DNA of 9,348 bases. Origin: Actinomycetota bacterium (lineage in GTDB: Bacteria; Actinomycetota; Thermoleophilia; UBA2241). The position numbers were made by a program, and so were the translations under genes. The notes below the pieces were generated by a model. It saw only the letters and a program-made list of their open reading frames with translations, made no database searches and was not told the DNA's origin. The stretch covers positions 12,264 through 21,611 of the forward strand of contig PMKK01000067.1 in NCBI GenBank assembly GCA_003157715.1. Direction: 5' to 3'. Shown piece after piece: positions 1 to 6,449 of this stretch. The first letter of the stretch is position 1, and every line of letters starts with the position of its first letter.

Positions 1-48
1 AACCGGCTGCACGCCCAGAAGGCGGTCATGGCGGCGCTGATCGGCTGA
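1..48 (+). CDS. 3' end of an unidentified gene (partial)
   Basis: Reading frame 1 is open from the window edge and ends NRLHAQKAVMAALIG at a TGA (46-48). Only 15 residues are visible, too few to assign a family. The frame, the Ala-rich helical look of the tail, and the fact that the downstream spacer is non-coding make a real C-terminus plausible. It converges on the minus-strand glycosyltransferase ending at 176. I do not recognise the product. Confidence 0.45.
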   Translation, partial: NRLHAQKAVMAALIG

Positions 49-94
49 GCGGTCCGGCTGCGCGGTTCGGGCGGCGGTCCGGCTGCGCGGTTCG
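49..94. repeat. Pair of identical 21-bp direct repeats
   Basis: A 21-bp unit beginning gcggtccggctgcg and ending cggttcg occurs at 49-69 and again, without mismatch, at 74-94, separated by 4 bases. It starts directly after the stop codon of the upstream partial gene. No coding potential or terminator-like stem with a T-run is seen in it. It probably arose by replication slippage in the spacer between the convergent genes. Confidence 0.75.
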
Positions 95-98
95 TCGC

Positions 99-195
99 GT
101 TCGTCACCGCCAGTTCGTCGCGGTCAGTTTGTCACCGCCGGTTCGTCAACCGACCTCAGCGGTTCGGTGCGTTTGTCACCGCCAGTTCGTCAACC
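99..195. repeat. Three degenerate copies of a gene 3'-end segment
   Basis: Near-identical units lie at 99-119, 127-151 and 171-195. The consensus on the plus strand is GTTTGTCACCGCCAGTTCG followed by TCAACC. The 171-195 copy is the 3' end of the minus-strand glycosyltransferase, coding for its last residues LTNWR and the TGA. The other two copies lie downstream in non-coding spacer, so the end of the gene appears to have been duplicated outward. One copy also holds a short 5-bp stem with a 4-base loop (139-152). That stem has no T-run and I do not call it a terminator. Confidence 0.7.
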
Positions 196-1768
196 AGGCG
201 AGGCGGGCGTAGTAGGCGAACGGGGCCACATACGAGACCAGGAACGGTAGCCAGGCGACGGCCAGTCCGGCTACCGCGCCCGTGTACAGCCAGGCGGCGA
301 CCGCCAACGGCCGTGCGGACGCGTCGTCTGTCGGCGGCACGGACTGTCTCGACGCCCGGCGGCGTGCCGCGATCGTCACGGCCGCCATCACGACAACCGC
401 GGCCGCCAGCGCCACCAGACGCACGGGCGCGGTGCCCCCGGCGGCAAAGCCCATGAGCAGGCCGCCCGCGGCAAAGGCAAGCGCCGCCCAGCGGCCGCGC
501 AACGGCACCGGTCCGGCCAGCCGGGTGAGGGCCGCGGCCACCGCGATGGCCAGGAACGGGATCGCCGGGGTCAGGTAGTAGATATAGGACACCCGGCTGG
601 TGGCCAGCCACGGCAGATAAAGGGCGCAGACCAGCAGGGGTACCAGGGCCGGCCGGGCGTCGCGCTGCCGCCAGGCGGCCCACAGCAGCCCCAGCACGGC
701 CGCGATCGAGGCCCACCACAGCAAAGGGTTGCCGATGGCGATCATTCCCAGGACGCCGTGCGGCACGACCGCCCAGCGATACCAGATCGGTTCGGCGTCG
801 AAGATCCAGGTAAGCGGCCGCGAGGCCAGGGATGAGTCGGCGTGGGCCTGCCAGTTGAAGGTCGCCATGTACCCCTGCAGATGGAGCCACTGGCGCACGG
901 TGTGGCCGCTGGCGAAGTAGTCGGCGTAGCTTGCCACGTAGAGGACCAGCGGCAGGACCACCAGACAGGCGAAGGCGCGGGCGAGGCGGGCGGCTGTGCC
1001 GCCCGCCTCGCCCGCGCCGCTTGCCTCGACGGCCTCGCCCGCGCCGCTTGCCTCGACGGCCCGTTCCCGCCGCCGCTCAAGGGCCCGATCGACGACGATG
1101 ATCGCCACGGCGGCGGCCAGCGCCAGGACGCCCGACCACTTGCTGGCGAGCGCCAGGCCGCCGCCCGCGCCGCAGGCGGCAAGCCAGCGGGTCGGGCGGC
1201 CCGACTGCACGTAGCGCAGCGCGCAGTAGATGCAGGCGGCCGACCAGAGCGCCACGAAGGGGTCGAGCACGCCGAGGCGCGACTCGACGATCAGCATCGT
1301 GTCAGAGGCGGCCAGCAGCAGGGCGACGAGCGCCCAGCGCGGCGAGAGCCGCAGGCGGCGGGCCAGCGGGTAGACCAGGGCGATCAGCAGCGTGCCGGCC
1401 AGCGCCGAGGGCACCCGCCAGCCCCACGGATCGTTGCCCAGGGCGAGGATGCCGGTGGCGATCGACAGCGTGCCGAGCGGCGGGTGGGCCAGGGCGCTGT
1501 CGTTGCCGGGCTTCCAGGGAGAGGGCTGACGCGGGCCGATGCGGCCGTGCAGCGCCGAGTTTGCGTCGTGCACGTAGTAGTGCTCGTCGAAGACCACGAC
1601 GCTGTAGGCATCGAGGTTGACCAGCCGCACGACCGCCGACAGGGCGATGACGATGAGCACGAGCGCGATCAGCGGCCGGCTCGCGGCTCCGGAACGGGCC
1701 GGCGGGAGCGGCGGCCGACGCCCGCTGGACGTCGCTGCGGCTGGTGTCAGATCCAGTTGCGAAACCAC
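176..1768 (-). CDS. PMT/GT39-family dolichyl-phosphate-mannose-type protein mannosyltransferase (second of a tandem pair)
   Basis: This is a multispanning membrane glycosyltransferase of about 530 residues, close to the usual size of actinobacterial Pmt proteins. In this family the enzyme transfers mannose from polyprenyl-phosphate-mannose to Ser/Thr of exported proteins outside the membrane. Visible signs are a first membrane segment (residues 33-50), then the loop motif VVFDEHYYVHDAN with the acidic pair Asp61-Glu62 expected at the catalytic site. Further on are ESRLGVLDPFVALWSA, a KWSG motif, GNPLLWWAS, and a C-terminal four-helix region ending LTNWR. The frame stays open far upstream, but that part is shadow sequence inside the preceding gene. 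I chose GTG 1766-1768 because it lies just before the first plausible N-terminus and gives a 22-bp overlap with the upstream gene; it has no clear ribosome binding site, so coupling is likely. A cytoplasmic loop carries a perfect 9-residue duplication. The family call is strong; mannose as donor is inferred. Confidence 0.85.
   Translation of the reverse strand: MVSQLDLTPAAATSSGRRPPLPPARSGAASRPLIALVLIVIALSAVVRLVNLDAYSVVVFDEHYYVHDANSALHGRIGPRQPSPWKPGNDSALAHPPLGTLSIATGILALGNDPWGWRVPSALAGTLLIALVYPLARRLRLSPRWALVALLLAASDTMLIVESRLGVLDPFVALWSAACIYCALRYVQSGRPTRWLAACGAGGGLALASKWSGVLALAAAVAIIVVDRALERRRERAVEASGAGEAVEASGAGEAGGTAARLARAFACLVVLPLVLYVASYADYFASGHTVRQWLHLQGYMATFNWQAHADSSLASRPLTWIFDAEPIWYRWAVVPHGVLGMIAIGNPLLWWASIAAVLGLLWAAWRQRDARPALVPLLVCALYLPWLATSRVSYIYYLTPAIPFLAIAVAAALTRLAGPVPLRGRWAALAFAAGGLLMGFAAGGTAPVRLVALAAAVVVMAAVTIAARRRASRQSVPPTDDASARPLAVAAWLYTGAVAGLAVAWLPFLVSYVAPFAYYARLAWLTNWR
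981..1011. repeat. Perfect 13-bp inverted repeat inside a CDS
   Basis: The arms GCGAGGCGGGCGG (981-993) and CCGCCCGCCTCGC (999-1011) are exact reverse complements around a 5-base loop. The stem is entirely inside the glycosyltransferase reading frame and runs into the adjacent 27-bp tandem repeat. It would form a very stable GC hairpin in mRNA or single-stranded DNA. There is no T-run, so it is not a typical intrinsic terminator. Confidence 0.8.
1005..1058. repeat. Perfect 27-bp tandem duplication (in frame)
   Basis: Two exact 27-base copies lie at 1005-1031 and 1032-1058. On the minus strand they code for the nonapeptide VEASGAGEA twice in a row, within a charged loop after the ERRRERA stretch. 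The length is a multiple of three, so the reading frame is kept. The perfect identity suggests a recent slippage event, and such a tract may vary in copy number between strains. Confidence 0.9.
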
Positions 1769-3333
1769 ATGAGGTGGTAGAAGTGGGAGACCGAGATGCT
1801 GAGGTCGATGAGGATCGGCAGGAAGGCCAGCATGACGCCCGCGACCGCGCCGGCATAGACCCAGGTGAGGTACCGCCAGGCAACGCGGGCGCGCGGCCAG
1901 ATGATCAAGGTGAGGATCCCGCACGCGGCTACCACGAGGGCCACGAGCACCACGGCGCGGGCCAGCTCGAGCGAGAGGGCTTTCGGGTCGCGCCAGAACA
2001 GCCAGGCCGCGGCTTGACCGATCTGATACCAGAACAGGGCCGTGACGGCGGCCGTGACGGCGAAGATGGGCACCGCCCACTGCGGCCGCGGCAGGCGGCT
2101 CGCCGACAACTCGCGCAGGGCCATGGCCACCGCCAGCGCCATGAAAGGCGCCACCGGCGTCATGTAGTACATGAACGAGGTACGCGAGGCGTGCAGCCAG
2201 GGCAGGTAGAGCACCGCCACCATGAGCGGCAGAAGCGCGAGCTCGCGGTCGCGCCGCCAGGCGGCCAGGACCGCGAGGCCGAGCAGGGCCGGCACGGAGG
2301 CCCACCAGAGCAGCGGGTTACCGATCGAGACGATGCCGTGCACCGTGTTGTGGATCTGCACGTAGTAGTACCAGACGGGGCGATAGTCGAAGATCCAGGT
2401 GTAGGCTTTCGAGGCGTAGGTGTGGGTGGCGTGCAGGTTCTCGTTGAACCACCACATCTGGTGCTGGAGCGCCCACCACTGCGACAGTGAGTGGTGGCCC
2501 TTCATGAAGTAGACGGTGTAGCTCGCGAAGTAGGCCGCGACCGGCAGCACGACCAGGAACACGGCGGGCAGCACGGCGTCGCGCAGTGCATTGACGATCA
2601 GCGGACCGATCGGTTGCCGCCACGAACGGCGCCGGTAGAGCAGCATGATGGCCGCGGCCGCCACGAGCGGAAAGGCACCCGACCATTTGGTGCCGAGTGC
2701 CAGGCCGCCGGCTAGTCCGCAGAGGATCAGCCAGCGCAGCCGGTGGCCGGTCTGCACGTAGCGCAGGGCCAGATAGATGCACAGGACCGACCACAACGCC
2801 ACGAAGATGTCGAGCGTGGCGATGCGCGACTGGACGATGCCGAGAAAGTCAGAGGCGGCGAGGAGCAGGCCGAGCAGCGCCCAGGGAGGCGACAGGCCGA
2901 AGCGGCGGCCGAGCGGATAGATGAGCACGAGCAGCAGCGTGCCGCAGATCGCCGGCACTATGCGCCAGCCGAACGAGACGTTGCCGAAAGCCGCCTCGCC
3001 TGCGGCGATGGCGAACTTGCCGTACTCAGGGTGCGGCCAGGAGATCTCTTTGCCGGGCTCCCAGGAGTAGAGCGGGTTGGGGCCGAGGTAGCCGTGCAGG
3101 ACGGTGTGGGCGTCCTTGGCGTAGTAGGTCTCGTCGAAGACCAGGACGTTGGGCCGCTGGAGTTCGTAAAGGCGCACCGTAGCTGAGAAGATGAGCACCA
3201 GGATGACGGCCATGACGATCGTGCTCGGGGCGCGCTCGAGATGTTTGCGCCCGTGGTCGTCGCTCACGGCGCGCTCGAGGGGGCGTTCTTCCGGCGCCGA
3301 AGGCGCCTCGGTGGCCTGACTGCTTTGTGCCAT
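1747..3333 (-). CDS. PMT/GT39-family protein mannosyltransferase (first of a tandem pair)
   Basis: A 528-residue membrane protein paralogous to the gene downstream. Shared landmarks in the same order are VFDETYYAKDAH with the catalytic-type pair Asp67-Glu68, QSRIATLDIFVALWSV, TKWSG, GNPLLWWAS, PWLHASRTSFMYYMTP, and a hydrophobic C-terminus ending MWFRNWI. The first 35 residues are a polar, acidic cytoplasmic tail before the first helix (about 38-55). ATG 3331-3333 gives a normal N-terminus. A second ATG three codons upstream (3340-3342) would add MLG but overlaps the -10 box. Longer starts upstream give implausible sequence. It is probably co-transcribed with the second paralogue, because the frames overlap by 22 bp. 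By family knowledge it O-mannosylates secreted proteins from polyprenyl-phosphate-mannose. Actinobacteria often have a single Pmt, so a tandem pair suggests divided substrates or a heteromeric complex. Confidence 0.87.
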   Translation of the reverse strand: MAQSSQATEAPSAPEERPLERAVSDDHGRKHLERAPSTIVMAVILVLIFSATVRLYELQRPNVLVFDETYYAKDAHTVLHGYLGPNPLYSWEPGKEISWPHPEYGKFAIAAGEAAFGNVSFGWRIVPAICGTLLLVLIYPLGRRFGLSPPWALLGLLLAASDFLGIVQSRIATLDIFVALWSVLCIYLALRYVQTGHRLRWLILCGLAGGLALGTKWSGAFPLVAAAAIMLLYRRRSWRQPIGPLIVNALRDAVLPAVFLVVLPVAAYFASYTVYFMKGHHSLSQWWALQHQMWWFNENLHATHTYASKAYTWIFDYRPVWYYYVQIHNTVHGIVSIGNPLLWWASVPALLGLAVLAAWRRDRELALLPLMVAVLYLPWLHASRTSFMYYMTPVAPFMALAVAMALRELSASRLPRPQWAVPIFAVTAAVTALFWYQIGQAAAWLFWRDPKALSLELARAVVLVALVVAACGILTLIIWPRARVAWRYLTWVYAGAVAGVMLAFLPILIDLSISVSHFYHLMWFRNWI

Positions 3334-3340
3334 GCCGAGC

Positions 3341-3346
3341 ATTATA
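3341..3346 (-). promoter_or_regulatory. -10 box of the mannosyltransferase pair, possibly leaderless
   Basis: The minus strand reads TATAAT, a perfect sigma-70 -10 hexamer, followed by GCTCGGC and then the ATG at 3331-3333. A start site 7 bases downstream of the hexamer would fall on or next to the A of the ATG, giving a leaderless mRNA, which is common in Actinobacteria. No Shine-Dalgarno-like sequence is present, which agrees. The region at the -35 spacing (GGGCTC) is not consensus, so activity might need an activator. Confidence 0.5.
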
Positions 3347-3400
3347 GACAGATAGCCAGCCATGAGCCCCTGCAGGAGTGCCGGTGACCTGCCGAGAAAG

Positions 3401-3423
3401 GTACTAGCGTTAATTAGTAGTAC
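3401..3423. promoter_or_regulatory. Dyad in an AT-rich island, candidate operator or promoter element
   Basis: GTACTA (3401-3406) and TAGTAC (3418-3423) form a 6-bp inverted repeat around 11 bases containing TTAATTA. This is one of the few AT-rich patches in a GC-rich window. It sits 54 to 76 bases upstream of the GTG of the first plus-strand gene, where a promoter or operator for the six-gene run would be expected. No convincing -35/-10 pair for the plus strand could be placed, so the role is inferred from symmetry, composition and position. Confidence 0.35.
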
Positions 3424-3462
3424 GCGCGTCCGCAACGCTCGGGCGCAGCCGAGAGGAACTCC

Positions 3463-3469
3463 AAGGGGG
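3463..3469 (+). promoter_or_regulatory. Ribosome binding site of the secreted-protein gene
   Basis: AAGGGGG lies 7 bases before the GTG at 3477-3479. It differs by one base from AAGGAGG and supports this GTG, which places a signal peptide exactly at the N-terminus. Confidence 0.75.
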
Positions 3470-3476
3470 TTCGAAA

Positions 3477-5084
3477 GTGAAACGCAGGCTGCTGGTTATG
3501 ACGATAGTGGGGGCGCTCGCCGCCCTTGCGCTGGCGATCATGGCGCCGGCGGCCAGCGCGGGCATGGTCACCAAGATCATGTACGCGCAGGAGAACAGCG
3601 ATGTCTACGCATACACCAACAGCAGCGGCTCGACCGGCACCCTGAGCGTCTCGATCGGCTGGACCGACATCAGTACCGGGGTAGCCACCACCTACCCGGT
3701 CGGCGAGGTCGACGGCGATATCTTCTCGGGCCCCGCCGACACTCCCTACGCCGACCTCGGCCTGACGGTGTCCAGCGTCCAGACCCTGGACGCTGGCACT
3801 AACCCCGAGGTCGGCAGCTACAGCCTGCCCGCCGGCCAGACGGCCTACATCGCCGTACTGCCTTACGCCGGCGACAACAACTACTCGATCTACGTCTACT
3901 TCAACGGCGTCCTGGTCAGCGGCTACCCGAAGACCGCGCAGGCCTATGGGTCGAACGGCGAGGTGTACGTGCCTTCCGACGGTGACTGGATCAGCTGCGC
4001 TCAGTACTGGCCGGGCGGCGGCACGAGCCCTCTCTACGCTTCGTGGACCGATCAGGTCTACCAGCGCGTTGCACCGGGGACTACGTTCGACGTGCTGTCC
4101 GCACAGCTGTCCGCCGGGTTTACTGCCCCACAGATCACGCAGCGCACCGTCATAGGCGGCAGCGGTCACCCGCAGTCGGCGGAATGGTACGGCGTCACGC
4201 CGCAGATCTGGCCAGGCGCCAAGGTCGCGAACACCGTGGTCAACGGTGTTCCTCAGCCTGGGACCGTGAGCGCGACCACCGCCCCGCTCTGGTATACCTA
4301 CTCGTATCCCGACGCGAGCGTGAGCGGCAGCCCGGTGGCGTATTTCTGGCCCACGCTCACGAGCGCGAGCGCCAGCAAACGCAACTTCTCCGCGGACGTT
4401 TCGACGGGCGCGAGCTTCAGCGCGAAGTTCTCGGGAGACTCGATCACGTGGGTGTACGAGAAGCTTCCGACGTGCGGTATCGCCAGCGTGGCGATCGACG
4501 GCACATCCCGGGGAACCGTCGATCAGTACAGTTCGAGCCCGGTCTACAAGGCGAGCACTACGTGGTCGGGCCTCGGTGCCGGCAACCACACGATCGTCGT
4601 TACGAACTCCAAGAGCAAGGATACGGCGTCGAACAACACATTCCTCACCCACGACGCTTTCCTGGCGGATGGCGTCAACGACGCTTCCGATCCCACACCG
4701 GCCCTCGAGAACAACTATGACGGCGCGACCACGTACCAGTGGGCCAAGCTCACTAGCACCTCCGCGTCTGGAGGTAACTACTCCGCCGATGTTTCTACGG
4801 CTGCCGCTGCTGCCTTTGAGTTTACCGGCACTTCCGTGACGTGGAAGTACACGAAGCTTGCGGTTTGCGGCATTGCCAACGTGTACATCGACGGCATCCT
4901 TCAGGGTCAGGTCGATCAATACAGCGCGTCGCCAACCTATCAGGCGTCGACCACCTACTCTGGTCTTGCTAACACCACTCACATCCTGCTTGTCACGAAC
5001 TCGAAAACCAAGGACACTGCGTCGAGCAACACGTTCCTGACGGTCGATGCGTTTGTGGTCGGCTCGACGACGTACGAGAACTAG
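3477..5084 (+). CDS. Secreted two-domain-repeat protein of unknown function
   Basis: A 535-residue exported protein. Residues 1-28 form a Sec signal peptide (basic MKRR, a hydrophobic stretch, APAASA with likely cleavage after Ala28). Residues 29 to about 280 are a Ser/Thr/Gly/Tyr-rich beta-type region that I do not recognise. Two homologous domains follow (about 287-396 and 419-528). Each has an FSADVS/YSADVS start, a CGIAxVxIDG core with one Cys (333 and 464), VDQYSxSPxY, and VTNSKxKDTASxNTFLTxDAF. The pattern resembles the galactose-binding-like or carbohydrate-binding beta-sandwich modules of extracellular proteins. No LPXTG signal, transmembrane anchor or catalytic motif is visible. It opens the plus-strand run, with the radical SAM gene starting 15 bases after its stop. 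It is also divergent from the O-mannosyltransferases, for which its Ser/Thr-rich surface would be a natural substrate. Function and the link to the RiPP genes are inference. Confidence 0.85.
   Translation: MKRRLLVMTIVGALAALALAIMAPAASAGMVTKIMYAQENSDVYAYTNSSGSTGTLSVSIGWTDISTGVATTYPVGEVDGDIFSGPADTPYADLGLTVSSVQTLDAGTNPEVGSYSLPAGQTAYIAVLPYAGDNNYSIYVYFNGVLVSGYPKTAQAYGSNGEVYVPSDGDWISCAQYWPGGGTSPLYASWTDQVYQRVAPGTTFDVLSAQLSAGFTAPQITQRTVIGGSGHPQSAEWYGVTPQIWPGAKVANTVVNGVPQPGTVSATTAPLWYTYSYPDASVSGSPVAYFWPTLTSASASKRNFSADVSTGASFSAKFSGDSITWVYEKLPTCGIASVAIDGTSRGTVDQYSSSPVYKASTTWSGLGAGNHTIVVTNSKSKDTASNNTFLTHDAFLADGVNDASDPTPALENNYDGATTYQWAKLTSTSASGGNYSADVSTAAAAAFEFTGTSVTWKYTKLAVCGIANVYIDGILQGQVDQYSASPTYQASTTYSGLANTTHILLVTNSKTKDTASSNTFLTVDAFVVGSTTYEN
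4335..5060 (+). repeat. Two homologous ~110-residue domain-coding repeats
   Basis: The segments coding residues 287-396 (4335-4664) and 419-528 (4731-5060) give clearly homologous proteins, with matching Cys, IDG, VDQYS and NSKxKDTAS blocks. At DNA level they have diverged widely, especially at third codon positions, and the second copy uses more T-ending codons. This points to an old duplication or independent recruitment of the same module rather than recent copying. Confidence 0.75.
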
Positions 5085-5087
5085 GCG

Positions 5088-5094
5088 GCGAAGG
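5088..5094 (+). promoter_or_regulatory. Ribosome binding site of the radical SAM gene
   Basis: GCGAAGG ends 5 bases before the GTG at 5100-5102 and lies in the 15-base gap after the secreted-protein stop. It supports that start over internal ones, although the match to AAGGAGG is only partial. Confidence 0.5.
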
Positions 5095-5099
5095 CAAGA

Positions 5100-6260
5100 G
5101 TGAATCGCTCCCCCACCCAGGAGCCCGTGGAGGGGCTCAGTTCTAGTTCTGGATACACAGCGCCTCTCGGTCACCACGTTCGTGAACGACTGAACGCTCT
5201 TGCTTACGCAACGGCTACCCCTACCACTGCGCTTCTCGAACTTACCAAGCGCTGCAACCTGCGTTGCTGCCACTGCTACGTCGCTGGCGGCCGAGCGGAG
5301 TTGTCGACCGAGCGCTGGGTTGAGGTTATCGGGGAGTTGGCCGATGAAGGGTGCATGAAGGTCGGCCTGACAGGGGGCGAGGTCGCCCTTAGAGACGACT
5401 TCCTGGAGATCGGTGGCGCCGTAAAACGGCAACGCATGGCCCTGACGGTCATGACTAACGGCACGTCCTTTAGCGAAGCCGACATTCGAGAGCTCGCCGC
5501 GCTAAAACCGATACTCGTCGCGGTAAGCCTCTACGCCGCGTCGGCCGAGGGTCACGATCGGGTCACGGGCAACGAGGGATCTTTCGAGCGCTCTGTGCGA
5601 ACGTTGCGACGCCTGAGAGAGCTGGGTGTGACGTGTCGCGTGGCGTGCGTTCTTATGGGCGAGAACCTGTCTGAATACCAGGACGTGATCGCTCTGGCGA
5701 AGTCGATGGGATGCAGCTACAGGTTTGACCCCACTGTCGGTCCTCGAGCCGATGGCGACACTGCGCCCTTAGCGCACAGGGTCTCGGCTGATCTGCTCAC
5801 CAGCTTCTACTTGGACGAACTCGTGATGGGGGCAACCAGGGAGGGGAGGCTGGCGCTCCACCCCGGTCCGCCTTCTGCCGGTACGGCGGGTGGCTGCAGC
5901 GCCGGCTTTACCGGGCTGTTCGTCGAAGCCACCGGCGCGGTGTGGCCGTGCATTGGCCTGCGGCCTTCGCTGGGCAACGTTGCTGATCGCGCGTTTGTCG
6001 AGGTGTGGCGTGGAGACGTGGCGCGTAGTTATCGCCGCGCGATGAGCGGACTGAGGGAAGAGTGCAGGGGGTGTGAGCTTCTGCCCCTGTGTTCCGCGTA
6101 CTGTCCACGCATCGCGTCGTCGGAGGACGGGAACCCGCTCGGCAAGAGCGCTCGCGCGTGCGAAATGGCCGCTATGGTTCAGCACCTCCGCGATACTGTA
6201 CAGTCAAGAATCACATCACGTGAGCCGCCAACCCCCCGCACTAAGGAGCGCCCGTCGTGA
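5100..6260 (+). CDS. Radical SAM/SPASM peptide-modifying enzyme (RiPP maturase)
   Basis: A 386-residue PqqE-like maturase. The N-terminal radical SAM domain has the CxxxCxxC cluster motif (Cys52, Cys56, Cys59 in RCNLRCCHCY) that binds the 4Fe-4S cluster and SAM, followed by the GGE motif (residues 92-94). The C-terminal SPASM domain has Cys266 and Cys284, then the typical Cx2Cx5Cx3C run (Cys322, 325, 331, 335) and Cys354. That is the full set expected for two auxiliary clusters. Such enzymes form thioether or C-C crosslinks, or other radical changes, on small peptides. The immediate substrate is most likely the 47-residue peptide whose start codon overlaps this gene's stop. The first 40 residues are a polar extension without a clear RRE, which fits use of the separate PqqD-like protein downstream. 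The chemistry performed cannot be read from sequence. Confidence 0.92.
   Translation: MNRSPTQEPVEGLSSSSGYTAPLGHHVRERLNALAYATATPTTALLELTKRCNLRCCHCYVAGGRAELSTERWVEVIGELADEGCMKVGLTGGEVALRDDFLEIGGAVKRQRMALTVMTNGTSFSEADIRELAALKPILVAVSLYAASAEGHDRVTGNEGSFERSVRTLRRLRELGVTCRVACVLMGENLSEYQDVIALAKSMGCSYRFDPTVGPRADGDTAPLAHRVSADLLTSFYLDELVMGATREGRLALHPGPPSAGTAGGCSAGFTGLFVEATGAVWPCIGLRPSLGNVADRAFVEVWRGDVARSYRRAMSGLREECRGCELLPLCSAYCPRIASSEDGNPLGKSARACEMAAMVQHLRDTVQSRITSREPPTPRTKERPS
6243..6248 (+). promoter_or_regulatory. Ribosome binding site of the precursor gene
   Basis: AAGGAG lies 8 bases before the GTG at 6257-6259, inside the last codons of the maturase gene. This near-ideal site argues that the short overlapping frame is really translated, and at a high rate, as a precursor peptide would need to be. 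Confidence 0.8.
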
Positions 6261-6400
6261 AGAAGCCCTATGAAAAGCCTGTCGTCGAGAGCGAGTCCGT
6301 CTTCGAGACCCTGGCGAGCGGATGCACCTTGGTCACGGACGCGGATCCGGACTGCAACCCTGGTTTTGGTCTTGGCGGCGTCAACCTGAACTCACTCTAG
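6257..6400 (+). CDS. RiPP precursor peptide, lasso-type leader, 47 aa
   Basis: A short gene between the maturase and the kinase. The GTG start overlaps the maturase TGA (GTGA, 6257-6260) and follows a strong AAGGAG. The leader begins MKKPYEKPVV and shows Tyr5-x-x-Pro8-x-Val10, Phe16 and Thr18. This closely follows the lasso leader rule YxxPxLxxxGxF...T, with Val for Leu and Ser for Gly, which is recognised by PqqD-like RRE proteins. If cleavage follows Thr18-Leu19, as the lasso rule predicts, the core starts at Ala20 and Asp28 is residue 9, the usual acceptor position for a macrolactam. A start at Gly22 would put Asp28 at 7 and Asp30 at 9. The core also has Cys23 and Cys33, a GFGLGG stretch, and ends NLNSL. 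Cysteines with a SPASM enzyme could equally mean thioether crosslinks. The precursor call is strong; the final structure is unknown. Confidence 0.88.
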   Translation: MKKPYEKPVVESESVFETLASGCTLVTDADPDCNPGFGLGGVNLNSL

Positions 6401-6449
6401 GCGTTCACGGCCATACAGTCGCCACAGGTCGCGGTCGCACCTCGACAGA

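Noticed and set aside
139..152. Small 5-bp stem as a terminator between convergent genes
   Set aside because: It is too short and lacks a T-run on either strand, and it is explained by the repeat unit.
49..195. CRISPR-like array from the spaced repeats
   Set aside because: The units are few, unequal and separated by 4 to 20 bases, and one unit is a coding 3' end. There are no regular unique spacers and no cas genes.
842..1780. Long plus-strand frames opposite the mannosyltransferases
   Set aside because: They are antisense shadows with Arg/Gly/Gln/His-rich low-complexity translations and no recognisable domain.
1769..2305. Upstream extension of the second mannosyltransferase frame
   Set aside because: The extension is Arg/Pro/His-rich shadow sequence lying inside the first mannosyltransferase gene. 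Homology-like sequence begins only after about 1768.
3334..3435. Longer start for the first mannosyltransferase
   Set aside because: The added residues precede the perfect -10 box, have no ribosome binding site, and put odd sequence before the expected short cytoplasmic tail.
3414..5432. A 672-codon open frame on the minus strand, antisense to the secreted protein and the start of the maturase
   Set aside because: Its translation is rich in Arg/Val/Gly/Ala with no domain or signal. It runs through two well-supported plus-strand genes and is explained by GC-biased codon structure.
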